A stretch of DNA of 64,000 nt, taken from Iamia majanohamensis (GTDB lineage: Bacteria; Actinomycetota; Acidimicrobiia; Acidimicrobiales; Iamiaceae). The DNA lies in assembly GCF_028532485.1 (NCBI RefSeq), contig NZ_CP116942.1, positions 186,001 to 250,000 of the forward strand. The letters are read 5' to 3'. Below, one piece after another: positions 9,762-23,562 of the stretch. Position numbers and translations under genes: made by a program. Below the pieces are notes generated by a model. It had not been told where the DNA came from and did not search any database. It saw nothing but the letters and a program-made list of their open reading frames with translations. Position 1 is the first letter of the stretch. Every line of letters begins with the position of its first letter.

Positions 9762-10145
9762 GTGGCTAGGTCCGCCCGCGCCGTCTACGTCATCTCTGTC
9801 GCGGCCGAGCTGGCCGGCGTCCACCCGCAGACCCTGCGCATCTACGAGCGCAAGGGCCTGGTCGACCCGGCCCGCACGCCGGGCGGCAGCCGGCGCTACA
9901 GCGACGACGACATCGACCTGCTGCGCCGCATCGGCGAGCTGACCGACGAGGGCCTCAACCTGGCCGGCGTCCAGCGGGTGCTGGAGCTGGAGGCCGAGGT
10001 GCGCGACCTGCGGGCCGAGCTGGCCCGGGCCGAGTCCGACGCCAAGCGCGACCTGGCCGAGGCCGAGCGCCGGGGCCGGGCCGACCTGGTGCCGGTGTCG
10101 CAGTCCATCGTCCTCTACCAGGGCCGGCGCCGAGCCCGGGCCTGA
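9762..10145 (+). CDS. hspR: heat-shock repressor HspR (MerR family)
   Basis: 127 residues. The N-terminal MerR winged helix-turn-helix includes [14 protein letters not shown] and the wing [10 protein letters not shown], exactly the HspR pattern; a coiled coil ([18 protein letters not shown]) follows from about residue 70. HspR represses dnaK and clpB by binding HAIR palindromes, usually with DnaK as co-repressor; HAIR-like sites are seen before both genes here. The GTG at 9762 is chosen because GGAGGT lies 7 nt upstream and the protein then starts like known HspR; the frame is open further upstream through the repeat region. Fourth gene of the dnaK cluster. Confidence 0.93.
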   Translation: MARSARAVYVISVAAELAGVHPQTLRIYERKGLVDPARTPGGSRRYSDDDIDLLRRIGELTDEGLNLAGVQRVLELEAEVRDLRAELARAESDAKRDLAEAERRGRADLVPVSQSIVLYQGRRRARA

Positions 10146-10194
10146 GGGCCCGAGGCGCCGATCCCCGGCGGGGTGGCAGCGCCGATCCCCGTGG

Positions 10195-11058
10195 TCACGC
10201 GGCGCGGCGCACCGCATCGAGGAGGGCGGCCCCGTACTCCTCGGCGTGGCCGGCGTAGAGGCCGTGGCCGCCACCCTCGACCCGGACCAGCACGGACCCC
10301 TCGACCAGGGCGGCGGTGGGCTCGCCGGTGACCTCGATGGGGGCCGAGGCGTCCACGCTGCCCTGCACCACCGTCGTGGGCAGAGACAGCGCGGCCAGGT
10401 CCGGCCGGAGGTCGGCGGTCGTGAGGGTGCGGTGCGTGGCCAGCACCACCGGGAGGGGCGTGGCCAGGAGCTGGGCCACGGTGGCATCGCGGGTGGCCGC
10501 GGCGACCTCGGCGGCGCCGAAGTAGGCGTCGGCGCCGTCGAGGACCCACCGGGCGAAGCCGGTGCGCCACGAGGCCCGCAGGGCCGAGAAGGCGGCGGCG
10601 ACCTCGGCGCCCCCCTCGTCGGGCAGGAGGCCGGGCGTGACCGGCGCGCTGAGGACGATGCCGGCGACCCGGTCGACGCCGTGGCGGGTGATGCACCGCA
10701 GGGCCTCCTGGGCGCCGGCCGAGTGGCCCACCAGCACGGCGTCGCGGAGGTCGCGCTGGTCGAGCACGGCGGCCAGGTCGTCGGCCAGGACGTCGAGGCC
10801 GTACCCCTGGCCGGGGACGGCGGAGAGGCCGTGGCCCCTCCGGTCGGGGACCACCACCCGCAGCCCGGCGTCGAGCAAGGTGGCGAGCTGGGCGTCCCAC
10901 ATCCGCCCCGACAGGCCCCAGGCGTGGGAGAGGACCACCGGGCGCCCGGACCCCCAGTCCCACACGTGGAGCCGGGTGTCGTCGGCGGCCTCGACGGTGG
11001 TCGACCCCGTGCCGAGCAGGTGCTCGGCGGGGATGGTCGGGGTGGCGGTGGTGGTCAT
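10195..11058 (-). CDS. alpha/beta-fold hydrolase
   Basis: About 287 residues from the ATG at 11058, which has GGAGGA just upstream; an alternative ATG at 11088 adds ten low-complexity residues. Features of the alpha/beta hydrolase fold: oxyanion-region SHAWGLSG, the strand VVVPDRRGHGLS, the nucleophile elbow GHSAG, and a C-terminal catalytic His in EGGGHGLY. No cap-domain or substrate signature distinguishes esterase, haloperoxidase-like or lactonase roles. Convergent with hspR, 49 bp away; otherwise isolated, so the context gives no pathway. Confidence 0.85.
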   Translation of the reverse strand: MTTTATPTIPAEHLLGTGSTTVEAADDTRLHVWDWGSGRPVVLSHAWGLSGRMWDAQLATLLDAGLRVVVPDRRGHGLSAVPGQGYGLDVLADDLAAVLDQRDLRDAVLVGHSAGAQEALRCITRHGVDRVAGIVLSAPVTPGLLPDEGGAEVAAAFSALRASWRTGFARWVLDGADAYFGAAEVAAATRDATVAQLLATPLPVVLATHRTLTTADLRPDLAALSLPTTVVQGSVDASAPIEVTGEPTAALVEGSVLVRVEGGGHGLYAGHAEEYGAALLDAVRRAA

Positions 11059-11153
11059 GGGTCCTCCGGGGACGTCGGCTCCGGGCATCGTCCGCTCCCG
11101 AGCCGCCGGAGGCCATCACCTGTCGGGTTGTGGTGACGACGACGCCCCAGCCG

Positions 11154-11159
11154 TACCGT
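11154..11159 (+). promoter_or_regulatory. -10 box for leaderless small gene
   Basis: TACCGT, 7 nt before the GTG at 11167. Confidence 0.45.
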
Positions 11160-11166
11160 CGGGGAC

Positions 11167-11424
11167 GTGACCGCCGCGGACGACCCGGCGCTGGCCGCGA
11201 CCTACCTGTGGTTCGAGCGCCACAGCGGCTGGGCCCCGCCCGACGAGGACACCCTGGCCGACTGGGTGGCCGACGGCGTGTGCCGGTGCCCCGACGACTG
11301 CCTGGTGGCCACCGACGGCACCTGCGCACACGGCCTGGCCACCTGGTGGCGGGTGCTGGTCGACCTGGAGGACGGCGGCCCGGGCGCCCGTCGAACCCCT
11401 ACAGCCCGCCCGAAGAAAACCTGA
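11167..11424 (+). CDS. small Cys-containing hypothetical protein
   Basis: 85 residues, function unrecognised. It has an acidic, Trp-rich N-terminal half (YLWFERHSGWAPP) and four cysteines in the pattern CxC-x4-C-x7-C with a nearby His (CRCPDDC...TCAHG), which could bind a metal or form disulfides, then a Trp-rich segment WWRVLVDLEDG and a basic tail. No signal peptide. The leaderless start signal TACCGT-7nt-GTG and coding-like third positions support a real gene. It ends 45 bp before clpB, and the clpB operator overlaps its stop region. Confidence 0.6.
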   Translation: MTAADDPALAATYLWFERHSGWAPPDEDTLADWVADGVCRCPDDCLVATDGTCAHGLATWWRVLVDLEDGGPGARRTPTARPKKT

Positions 11425-11439
11425 CAACACCATTGTCAA
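11421..11439 (+). promoter_or_regulatory. HAIR-like operator upstream of clpB
   Basis: CTGA-N11-TCAA: the HAIR core spacing with one mismatch from the dnaK site (TTGA-N11-TCAA), followed by the same CTT as at dnaK (TCAACTT). A perfect nested palindrome TGACAA-CACCA-TTGTCA (11422-11438) sits inside it. clpB is a classic HspR target. Confidence 0.5.
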
Positions 11440-11462
11440 CTTCGACCACGGACCGGTAGCCT
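11433..11462 (+). promoter_or_regulatory. clpB promoter, leaderless
   Basis: TTGTCA (11433-11438), an 18-bp spacer, TAGCCT (11457-11462), then only 7 nt to the clpB ATG, so the transcript probably begins at the start codon. The -35 overlaps the right half of the HAIR-like site. Confidence 0.6.
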
Positions 11463-11469
11463 GGTCCCC

Positions 11470-13953
<2,484 letters not shown>

Positions 13954-13959
13954 TCGCGA

Positions 13960-13981
13960 GCCCGGGCACCGTCGCCCGGGC
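13960..13981. terminator. bidirectional hairpin between clpB and DUF4214 gene
   Basis: Two copies of GCCCGGGC (self-complementary arms) around ACCGTC, located between convergent genes. It lacks T-tracts but is well placed to end both transcripts. Confidence 0.5.
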
Positions 13982-13986
13982 CCGCC

Positions 13987-15837
13987 TCAGCCCAGGTCGG
14001 TCCAGAGGAAGATGTCCTCTTGGCCGTTGGTGTCGCCGGGGACGAGGTCGGTGGCCTGGGAGCCGAACGCGACCGAGCGGCCGTCGGCGGCCATGGAGGG
14101 CGCGTGGGAGGCGCCGTCGCCGTCGGTGATCCTGGTGTTGGACAAGGCGAACAGGTCGTAGACGAAGACGTCTCCGTGGGTGTTCGTGTCGTCGGGCGTG
14201 ATGTCGGCGAAGGTCGTGTGGGCCACGCGCCGCCCGTCGGCCGAGGGCGAACCCGGCGAGGTCGGGTCGTTGTAGCCGGAGACGACGAGGAAGCTCCCCG
14301 TCGCCCGGTGCCAGAGGTAGAGGCCGCGATCGCTGGTCGGGCGGTCCGCCGGGATCTTGGTCTCGGAGTGGAGGGTCACGACGGCGCCGGTGGCGTCCAT
14401 GGCCGACAGGGTGGCCCCCTCTCCGTACAGGTCGTCGGTGGGGGTGATGCGGGTGGTGGCGCCGCGGGTGCGGTCCCACGAGAAGACGTCGGGCACACCG
14501 TTCTCGTCCTCGCCGGGCACGAGGTCGCGAGCCGCCGACCAGAACGTGATGTGGCGGCCGTCGCCGGAGATGGCGGGGTCGTTCGAGTGGCCGTCGCCGT
14601 CGGTGATGCGGGTGGTCGTGCCCCTCGTGCGGTCGTGGGTGAACACGTCGATGAAGGGGTCGCCGTCGCCCTCGACGAGGTCGCCGGCCAGGGAGGCGAA
14701 GGCGACGTGGCGGCCGTCGGCGGACACGGCGGGCCGGCCGGAGTCCTCGTCGCCGTCGGTGATGCGGGTCGTGGTGCCGGTGGTGCGGTCCCAGACGAAC
14801 ACGTCGGCGTGGCCGTTGGTGTCGTCCGGGACGAGGTCCTCGGCGTAGGAGTGGAACACGACGAACCGACCGTCGCCCGAGATGTCGGGGGCGAAGGGCT
14901 CGGTGTGCGCCGGCACGGGGCCGGCGCCGTCGGTCAGGCGCACGACGGTGCGGGTCGCGGTGTCGACCGTGAACAGGTCGGCCTCCCCGTTCGCGTCGCC
15001 CGGCACCAGGTCGGAGGCCGACGAGGTGAAGGCCACGTGGCGGCCGTCGCCGGAGATCACCGGCCGGGTCGACGGGCCGTCGCCGTCGGTGAGGCGGGTG
15101 GTCCGGCTGCAGGCCTGCGGGGCGCGTTGGCGGAGCTCGGCGCTGGAGGCCAGCTCGACGGCGAGGCGGACGTCGTTGACCGTCGCCAGCTGGTCGATCC
15201 GGAACTGGCGGCCGCCGGGGTCGGCGGGGCGGTCGAGGATCTGGCGGTAGAGGGTGTCGACGCGGTCGCCGCGGGACTCGCGGGAGGCGAAGAAGGCGGC
15301 GGCGACGGTGCCGCGGCCGCGGGTGGCGGTCTGGGTCTCCCAGTGGGCCTGGCCGGCCGGGTCGGGCGCCCGGTGGAGGATGCGGTCGTAGAGGTCGGCG
15401 ACGAACGCCGTGTCGGTGCCGCCGGCCTTGGCGTAGAACTCGCCGGAGCCGTAGATGAGGGCGGCGATGCGGTTCACGAGGGCACCGCTGCGGAGCTGGG
15501 TGATCCAGTGGGCGAGGCCGGCGGGGTCGGGGTCGCGGTCGAGGGCCTGCTGGTAGAGGCCGGTGACCACGACGGTGAGCCACTCGTCGCTGGCGGCCAG
15601 CTCCTGGGGGAGCCGGTGGGTGGGGGTGCCGGCGGCGAAGCGGTCCGACCAGTCCTGCTGCTCGGCCTCGGTGGCCGGTCGGTCCAGGAAGATCGAGTGG
15701 ACCACCCCGACGTAGCACCGGTGCCCCTCGGCCCGACCCGCGGGTGGGGTGTCGGCGGCGACCGTCGTGGGGACGAGAGCGAAGGAGCAGGCCACGGCCA
15801 GCGCCATCGCGACCACCACCGACATCCTCCGCCTCAC
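13987..15837 (-). CDS. secreted DUF4214 protein with TolB-like beta-propeller
   Basis: 616 residues. An N-terminal signal peptide (MRRRMSVVVAMALAVACSFALV, cleavage around VAADT) precedes three DUF4214 units (~40-235), each with a LYxxILxRxPDPxGxxHW core, then six or seven WD40/PD40-type blades with repeating ISGDGRHVAF...DLVPGD-NG..DVFVWDR (~240-610), as in TolB-like propellers. Probably extracytoplasmic; the DUF4214 module is thought to occur in surface or matrix proteins, and the propeller may bind a partner. No catalytic residues seen. The GTG at 15837 is used; an ATG at 15825 would remove the Arg-rich n-region. The N-terminal half is paralogous to the upstream gene. Confidence 0.85.
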   Translation of the reverse strand: MRRRMSVVVAMALAVACSFALVPTTVAADTPPAGRAEGHRCYVGVVHSIFLDRPATEAEQQDWSDRFAAGTPTHRLPQELAASDEWLTVVVTGLYQQALDRDPDPAGLAHWITQLRSGALVNRIAALIYGSGEFYAKAGGTDTAFVADLYDRILHRAPDPAGQAHWETQTATRGRGTVAAAFFASRESRGDRVDTLYRQILDRPADPGGRQFRIDQLATVNDVRLAVELASSAELRQRAPQACSRTTRLTDGDGPSTRPVISGDGRHVAFTSSASDLVPGDANGEADLFTVDTATRTVVRLTDGAGPVPAHTEPFAPDISGDGRFVVFHSYAEDLVPDDTNGHADVFVWDRTTGTTTRITDGDEDSGRPAVSADGRHVAFASLAGDLVEGDGDPFIDVFTHDRTRGTTTRITDGDGHSNDPAISGDGRHITFWSAARDLVPGEDENGVPDVFSWDRTRGATTRITPTDDLYGEGATLSAMDATGAVVTLHSETKIPADRPTSDRGLYLWHRATGSFLVVSGYNDPTSPGSPSADGRRVAHTTFADITPDDTNTHGDVFVYDLFALSNTRITDGDGASHAPSMAADGRSVAFGSQATDLVPGDTNGQEDIFLWTDLG

Positions 15838-15919
15838 CTCGGCCCCATCGGCGCGCGGCGCGCATCCTTGAGGCGCCGGTCACCGTGGTGCCCGTCGTCC
15901 CTGTCCGTCGTCTCGCGGC

Positions 15920-17467
15920 TCAGGCCGCCACCAGGCTGGTGACCCCCTCGGCGTCGGCCTTGCCGTTGGTGCTGTGGTGCCAGGGCTCGGTGGTGTGGAC
16001 CAGGAAGCCGTAGGTGCCGGCGTTGTCGACGACCCACCGCCGGCACGCGGCGTCCATCTGGCTCCACGACCGGCCGTCGCAGGCGACGTCGAGGGCCAGG
16101 CCCCACTCGTGCATGCTCGTCCCCGGGGGGTTGGCCGGGAACCCGTTGTCGTACAGGTACTGCTGCTCCTCGCGCGTCCGGGCGCTGCCGAGGGGGCCGT
16201 TGGCGTCGAGGGCGAACCCGGCCCGGCGCGCCGCCTCGTAGAGGGCCCAGGTGCGGGGGAGCAGGCCCAGGTTCACCTCGGTGATCGTCCCGGGCACGGG
16301 GACGACCACGACGTCGCCGATGGCGCCGGGTCGGCCGGCCCGGCAGAGCGGCGTGACGGAGCCGCCGTCGGTGAACAGGGCGCAGGCCGTGGGCGGGTCC
16401 GGGGGCGACAGCGGGCCGCCGACGGTCGCCACCAGGTGGACGAGGAGGTCGATGCGCCCCCGGGCCCCCGTGTCGATGTCAGTGACCCACCGGGCGCGCT
16501 CGGCATCGGACGGCGGCGCCGCGCCGGCGCGGTCGTGGGCCTGGGTGACGAAGGCACCGGTCGCCAGGGCGTCGGTGGTCGAGCGGTGCTCCGGGGTCGC
16601 CATCAGGGCGGCCACGAGCCAGGCGACGTGGGGGTGGTCGCGGAGGCCCACCGCCCAGGCATCCCGCTCGCCGGGGTCGGGCACGCGGCCGAGCACCGTG
16701 CGGTGGGCCCGCGCCGTGGCCTCGGCCGCGAAGGTGGCCTGCTGGACGCGGGCGCAGGCCCCGGCCCGGACCTCGCCGCTCGCGGCCAGGAGGACGGCGA
16801 GGCGGACGTCGTTGACGGTGGCCAGGGCGGCGATCCAGTGGGCCCGCCCGGCGGGGTCGGGCGAGCGGCCGAGGATCTCCTCGTAGAGGGCGTCGACCCG
16901 GTCGCGGCGCGACTCCCACGACGCCACGAACAGCGCGGCCACCCGCCCGCGGCCGCGGGTGGCCGTCTGGGTCTCCCAGTGGGCCTGGCCGGCCGGGTCG
17001 GGGGACCGGTGGAGGATGCGGTCGTAGAGGTCGGCGACGAAGGCGGCGTCGGTGCCGCCCGCCTTGGCGTAGTACTCGCCGGAGCCGTAGACGAGGGAGG
17101 CGACCCGGTCGACCAGGGCCCCGCGCCGGAGCTGGTCGATCCAGAACCGGAGCCCGGCCGGGTCGGGTCCGCGGTCGAGGGCCTGCTGGTAGAGGCCGGT
17201 GACCACGACCGTGAGCCACTCGTCGCTGGCGGCCAGCTCGGCGGGCAGCCGGGACGCCGGCTCACCCGCCGCGATGCGGACGGACCAGGCCTCCACCTCG
17301 GCCTCGGTGGCCGGGCGGTCGAGGAAGGTGGTGTGGACCAGCACCGCGTAGCAGCGGACCTCGAGCGCTCCCGCCGACCGTGCCGGGGCCGCCGGGGCCG
17401 CGGCGGCCGGGGCCATCCCGGTCACCAGCAGGGCCAGCGCCAGCGCTCCCCACGCCCTCCGAGCCAC
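15920..17467 (-). CDS. secreted DUF4214 protein with VanY-type D-Ala-D-Ala carboxypeptidase domain
   Basis: 515 residues from a GTG with GGAGGG 5 nt upstream. Signal peptide (~1-30), then four DUF4214 repeats (~35-330: LYQQALDRGPDPAGLRFW, LYDRILHRSPDPAGQAHW, LYEEILGRSPDPAGRAHW, then a divergent one), then a VanY/D,D-carboxypeptidase domain (~395-505) with zinc-ligand motif SMHEWGLALD and EPWHHS. The enzyme class removes the terminal D-Ala of peptidoglycan stems. The catalytic His/Asp/His set appears present, with WHHS where WHY/WHW-type sequence is usual. DNA of the shared DUF4214 region is very similar to the downstream paralogue, so the two arose by duplication with different C-terminal modules. 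Confidence 0.87.
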   Translation of the reverse strand: MARRAWGALALALLVTGMAPAAAAPAAPARSAGALEVRCYAVLVHTTFLDRPATEAEVEAWSVRIAAGEPASRLPAELAASDEWLTVVVTGLYQQALDRGPDPAGLRFWIDQLRRGALVDRVASLVYGSGEYYAKAGGTDAAFVADLYDRILHRSPDPAGQAHWETQTATRGRGRVAALFVASWESRRDRVDALYEEILGRSPDPAGRAHWIAALATVNDVRLAVLLAASGEVRAGACARVQQATFAAEATARAHRTVLGRVPDPGERDAWAVGLRDHPHVAWLVAALMATPEHRSTTDALATGAFVTQAHDRAGAAPPSDAERARWVTDIDTGARGRIDLLVHLVATVGGPLSPPDPPTACALFTDGGSVTPLCRAGRPGAIGDVVVVPVPGTITEVNLGLLPRTWALYEAARRAGFALDANGPLGSARTREEQQYLYDNGFPANPPGTSMHEWGLALDVACDGRSWSQMDAACRRWVVDNAGTYGFLVHTTEPWHHSTNGKADAEGVTSLVAA

Positions 17468-17577
17468 GACGTCCCTCCGGTCCCGGTCCTGCGCCGGGCC
17501 CGCGGAGGGTAGGCGGGCGGGCGACGCCGGCGCTCGTCGCCCGGCGACCTGCCTCCTGTCGGAGGGGTCCGGATCCC

Positions 17578-17583
17578 TAGCAT
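17578..17583 (+). promoter_or_regulatory. -10 box for leaderless PQQ-propeller gene
   Basis: TAGCAT with a 6-nt gap to the GTG at 17590. Confidence 0.5.
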
Positions 17584-17589
17584 CGTGTC

Positions 17590-19209
17590 GTGTACGCCAA
17601 CGGGCCCCGGCGGGGGATGCCCATCCGCTCCCGCACCAAGAAGCGCCGCCAGCAGCGCAGCCTGGCCGCGCTCCTGGTCCTGTGCCTCGCCGCCTTCGCG
17701 TGCGTGAACAGCAGCGCCCTCGACCAGGGGTCGAGCGCCACGTCGACCAGCGCGTCGTCCTCCGCCGAGGGCGACCAGGCCGCGGCCGACGGCGAGGTCG
17801 CGGCCGGGGACGAGGCGGCGGCGGCGACCACCACCACCGGCCCCCTCGCCAACGACTCCGAGTACGACGGCTGGGTGGACCCCGCCTCGGCCGGCAACCC
17901 CTGGACCTCCTCGGTCGACGGCCTGCTCACCTTCCGGGGCAACCCGACCCGCAGCTGGTACGGCAAGGGCCCGGTGCCCACGGCGCCGGAGATCCTCTGG
18001 AGCACGCCGGAGGGCGGCGGGTACTGCGGCGAGTCGTCGGTGGGCGGCCAGTCCAAGACCTGGTGCGGCTCGGGCTGGACGGGCCAGCCGTCGGTGTGGG
18101 ACGACGAGGGCACCACCTGGGTCGCCTTCGGCGCCTACGACAAGAACATCCACTTCCTCGACGCGGCCGACGGCAGCGACCTGCTCCCGCCCTTCGACAT
18201 GGGCGACATCATCAAGGGCTCGGTCACCCGCGACCCCGACGGCTTCCCGCTGCTCTACAGCGGCAGCCGGGCCGACTTCCACATCCTCGCCACCGACCGC
18301 GACGCCCCCGAGAGCCTCTGGAGCATGAACGCCGAGGAGGTGTCGCCCACCAAGTGGAACGACGACTGGGACAGCTCGCCGCTCGTCATCGACGACTACC
18401 TCTTCGAGGGGGGCGAGAACGGGCAGTTCTACGTGATCAAGCTCAACCGGGCCATGGGTGACGACGGGCTCGTCACCGTCGACCCCGAGATCGTGTTCAA
18501 CGCCCCGGGGTGGGACGACGAGCTGCTCTCCGCCCTCGCCGGCTCGGGCAGCCGCCAGAACGACGTGTCGATCGAGAACTCCGTCACCATCGTGGGCGAC
18601 ACCCTCTACTTCACGAACTCCGGCGGCCTCGTCCAGGGCTGGGACATCGGCGGGGTGCAGGACGGCCAGGAGCCGACCCGCACCTTCCGGTTCTGGTCCG
18701 GCGACGACACCGACGCCTCGATCGTGGCCGACGCCGAGGGGATGCTCTACCTGGGCCAGGAGGTCGAGCGCAGCTCCTCGTCGGAGCGCAACGCCGAGGT
18801 GGGCCAGCTGGTGAAGCTGGACCCGTCGAAGCCCGACGACCCCCTCGTGTGGTCCGTGCCCGACGACCGGGGCATCTGGGCCACGCCCGGCCTGGCCGAC
18901 GGCGTGGTCATCGCGCCCACCGACGGCGGCCGCATCATCGGGGCCGACCAGGAGACCGGCGAGGTGCTGTGGGAGAAGCAGCTCCCCGGACCCACCTGGT
19001 CGTCGCCGGTGATCGTCGACGACGTGTGGATCCAGGGCGACTGCAACGGCACCGTGCACGGCTTCGACCTCGCCGACCCCCGCGTCGACCCGCCCGAGCT
19101 CTGGACCGTCGACCTCGAGGGGTGCGTGGAGTCGACCCCGGCCGTGTTCGACGGCCGCATCTACGTCGGGGCGCGCGGCGGCAAGTTCTACGCCCTCGGC
19201 GACGCCTGA
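17590..19209 (+). CDS. membrane-anchored PQQ-type beta-propeller (BamB-like) protein
   Basis: 539 residues. A basic n-region (RSRTKKRRQQR) and hydrophobic helix ending LCLAAFAC suggest a signal anchor or an atypical lipobox (Ala rather than Leu/Val at -3). A Ser/Thr/Ala-rich linker (~45-95) leads to a seven- or eight-bladed PQQ/quinoprotein-like propeller (~100-539) with repeated segments such as WSTPEGGG, DSSPLVIDDYLFEGG, WSSPVIVDDVWIQG and STPAVFDGRIYVGA. No dehydrogenase calcium/PQQ catalytic residues are evident, so a binding/scaffold role at the cell surface is likelier than an enzyme. Probably transcribed with the lipoprotein 52 bp downstream. Confidence 0.8.
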   Translation: MYANGPRRGMPIRSRTKKRRQQRSLAALLVLCLAAFACVNSSALDQGSSATSTSASSSAEGDQAAADGEVAAGDEAAAATTTTGPLANDSEYDGWVDPASAGNPWTSSVDGLLTFRGNPTRSWYGKGPVPTAPEILWSTPEGGGYCGESSVGGQSKTWCGSGWTGQPSVWDDEGTTWVAFGAYDKNIHFLDAADGSDLLPPFDMGDIIKGSVTRDPDGFPLLYSGSRADFHILATDRDAPESLWSMNAEEVSPTKWNDDWDSSPLVIDDYLFEGGENGQFYVIKLNRAMGDDGLVTVDPEIVFNAPGWDDELLSALAGSGSRQNDVSIENSVTIVGDTLYFTNSGGLVQGWDIGGVQDGQEPTRTFRFWSGDDTDASIVADAEGMLYLGQEVERSSSSERNAEVGQLVKLDPSKPDDPLVWSVPDDRGIWATPGLADGVVIAPTDGGRIIGADQETGEVLWEKQLPGPTWSSPVIVDDVWIQGDCNGTVHGFDLADPRVDPPELWTVDLEGCVESTPAVFDGRIYVGARGGKFYALGDA

Positions 19210-19261
19210 CCCCTTCGCCCAAGCCCCTCACGGCCCGCCTCCGCAGGCCGATGGGAGCGCC

Positions 19262-19738
19262 ATGTCGCGCCCCGGCCCCCACGCGCCCGTCGCCGCCCTG
19301 GCCACCGCCCTCGGCCTGCTGGCCCTGACCGTCGCCTGCACGAAGTCGGCCCCCGCACCGACCCCGGAGTCCTACGCGGCGGCGGCCGACCGGGTCTGCG
19401 AGCAGACCGACGAGCGCCTGGTCGAGCTGGAGGAGGACCGCCTGGTCGGCCTGGCCGAGCAGCGCTCGGAGGAGCCGGGCGCGCCGGTGGACCCCCGCCC
19501 CGACCGGTGGGTCCGGTCCGAGGTGGTGCCCGCCTACGAGGACATGGCGGGGCGCCTGCGGGGCATCCGCCCCCCCGACGGCGACGCCACCTACCTGGCC
19601 GGCATCTACGAGGACCTGGCCCACCGGATCGAGATCCTGCGGCTCACCCCCGGCGGCGGGCGCGACGTGGTCCGGGCCGACAAGGACCTGCGCAGCCGCT
19701 TCGCGTCCTACGGCATGGAGGTGTGCGGGACCGTCTGA
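19262..19738 (+). CDS. putative lipoprotein
   Basis: 158 residues. The signal peptide ends in the lipobox LTVAC (Cys at ~27), so the mature protein is probably lipid-anchored outside the membrane. The remainder is alpha-helical and charged, with two further cysteines (VCEQTDERLVELEED and MEVCGTV) that could form one disulfide. No family recognised. GGGAGCGCC precedes the ATG. It lies between the propeller gene and purA and probably belongs transcriptionally to the former. Confidence 0.75.
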   Translation: MSRPGPHAPVAALATALGLLALTVACTKSAPAPTPESYAAAADRVCEQTDERLVELEEDRLVGLAEQRSEEPGAPVDPRPDRWVRSEVVPAYEDMAGRLRGIRPPDGDATYLAGIYEDLAHRIEILRLTPGGGRDVVRADKDLRSRFASYGMEVCGTV

Positions 19739-19789
19739 GCGGCGCCGCGGACCCCCGGACGTCGTGCCGGCCCGCCCGCAGGAGCCGAG

Positions 19790-22386
<2,597 letters not shown>

Positions 22387-22392
22387 TCCCTT

Positions 22393-22435
22393 CTGACGCG
22401 GGGGCTGCGTCACCGATGACGGACAGGCGCGTCAG
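22393..22435. terminator. nested hairpin between purD and convergent flavin oxidoreductase gene
   Basis: Outer 8-bp arms CTGACGCG / CGCGTCAG enclose an inner CGTCA-CCGA-TGACG hairpin. Positioned between convergent genes, so probably a shared terminator. Confidence 0.5.
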
Positions 22436-22449
22436 ACGGGGGGATGGGG

Positions 22450-23472
22450 TCAGGCCGCGACGGGGGTGACGCCCATGGCCTCGGCCACCATCCGCACCGA
22501 GCGGAGGCGGTCGTCGACGCCGTGGGCCATGGTCGTGACCATGAGCTCGTCGGCGCCGGTGCGGGCCACGAGCGCGTCGAGGCCCTCGCGCACCGTGTCG
22601 GGCGAGCCCACCACGTGGCCCCGGGCGAAGCCGTCGACCGCGGCCTGCTCGGCGGGCGAGAAGTCGTGGGCGGCGGCCTCCTCCGGCGTCGGGTAGACGT
22701 CGGGGGCGCCCTGGCGCAGGCGGACGATGGCCAGGCGCGACGGGCCGGCCAGGTAGCGGGCCTCCTCGTCGGTGGGGGCGCAGAGCACGCTGGTGCCGAG
22801 CATCAGGTAGGGCTCGGCCAGCACGTCCGAGGGCTGGAAGGCGTCGCGGTAGGCCGCCACCGCGGCGTCGGTGCCGCCGGCCGCGAAGTGGTGGGCGAAG
22901 GAGAAGGGAAGGCCCAGGCGCCCGGCCAGGCGGGCGCTGTAGTCGCTGGAGCCGAGCAGCCAGACGGCGGGCTGGTCGCCCAGGCCGGGGGTGGCCCGGA
23001 TCCGGTGGAAGGGGTGGTCGTCGGGGATGGTGCCGTTGAAGTAGCCGAGCAGCTCGCCCAGCAGCTCGGGGAACTCGTTGCCGTCGCCCAGCCGGGTCGT
23101 GCGGCGGAGGGCTGCAGCGGTGACCTGGTCGGTGCCCGGGGCCCGGCCCAGGCCGAGGTCGATGCGCCCGGGGTGCAGCGCCTCGAGCATCCCGAACTGC
23201 TCGGCCACCACGAGGGGGGAGTGGTTGGGCAGCATCACCCCGCCGGAGCCGAGCCGCAGGTGGGTGGTGGCCGCGGCCAGGTGGGCGATCAGCACCGCCG
23301 GCGCCGAGCTGGCGATGCCCGGCATGCTGTGGTGCTCGGCCACCCAGAGCCGGTGGTACCCGAGGCGCTCGGCCTCCTGGGCCAGACGGGTGGAGGCGGC
23401 CAGGGCGTCGGCCGGGCTGCTGCCGCGACCGACCACGGCGAGGTCGAGGATCGACAGGGCGGGGCGGGACAT
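22450..23472 (-). CDS. LLM-class flavin-dependent oxidoreductase (luciferase-like)
   Basis: 340 residues, beginning [17 protein letters not shown]; the ATG at 23472 has GAGG 5 nt upstream, while an alternative start at 23514 adds an unrelated leader. The TIM-barrel family hallmarks are [47 protein letters not shown] and [11 protein letters not shown], typical of the MsnO8-like subgroup of bacterial-luciferase-like enzymes using FMN or F420. The substrate cannot be told from sequence. Lies between purD and purK, on the purK strand, but 90 bp from it. Confidence 0.88.
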   Translation of the reverse strand: MSRPALSILDLAVVGRGSSPADALAASTRLAQEAERLGYHRLWVAEHHSMPGIASSAPAVLIAHLAAATTHLRLGSGGVMLPNHSPLVVAEQFGMLEALHPGRIDLGLGRAPGTDQVTAAALRRTTRLGDGNEFPELLGELLGYFNGTIPDDHPFHRIRATPGLGDQPAVWLLGSSDYSARLAGRLGLPFSFAHHFAAGGTDAAVAAYRDAFQPSDVLAEPYLMLGTSVLCAPTDEEARYLAGPSRLAIVRLRQGAPDVYPTPEEAAAHDFSPAEQAAVDGFARGHVVGSPDTVREGLDALVARTGADELMVTTMAHGVDDRLRSVRMVAEAMGVTPVAA

Positions 23473-23562
23473 GGGGACCTCGGGGACCGGGTGCAGGGGT
23501 GCCTCGAGGTGCAACGCCGCGGGCCCCGGGCCTCTTCCGCCGGCACCCGAGCCGGCAGGGAC

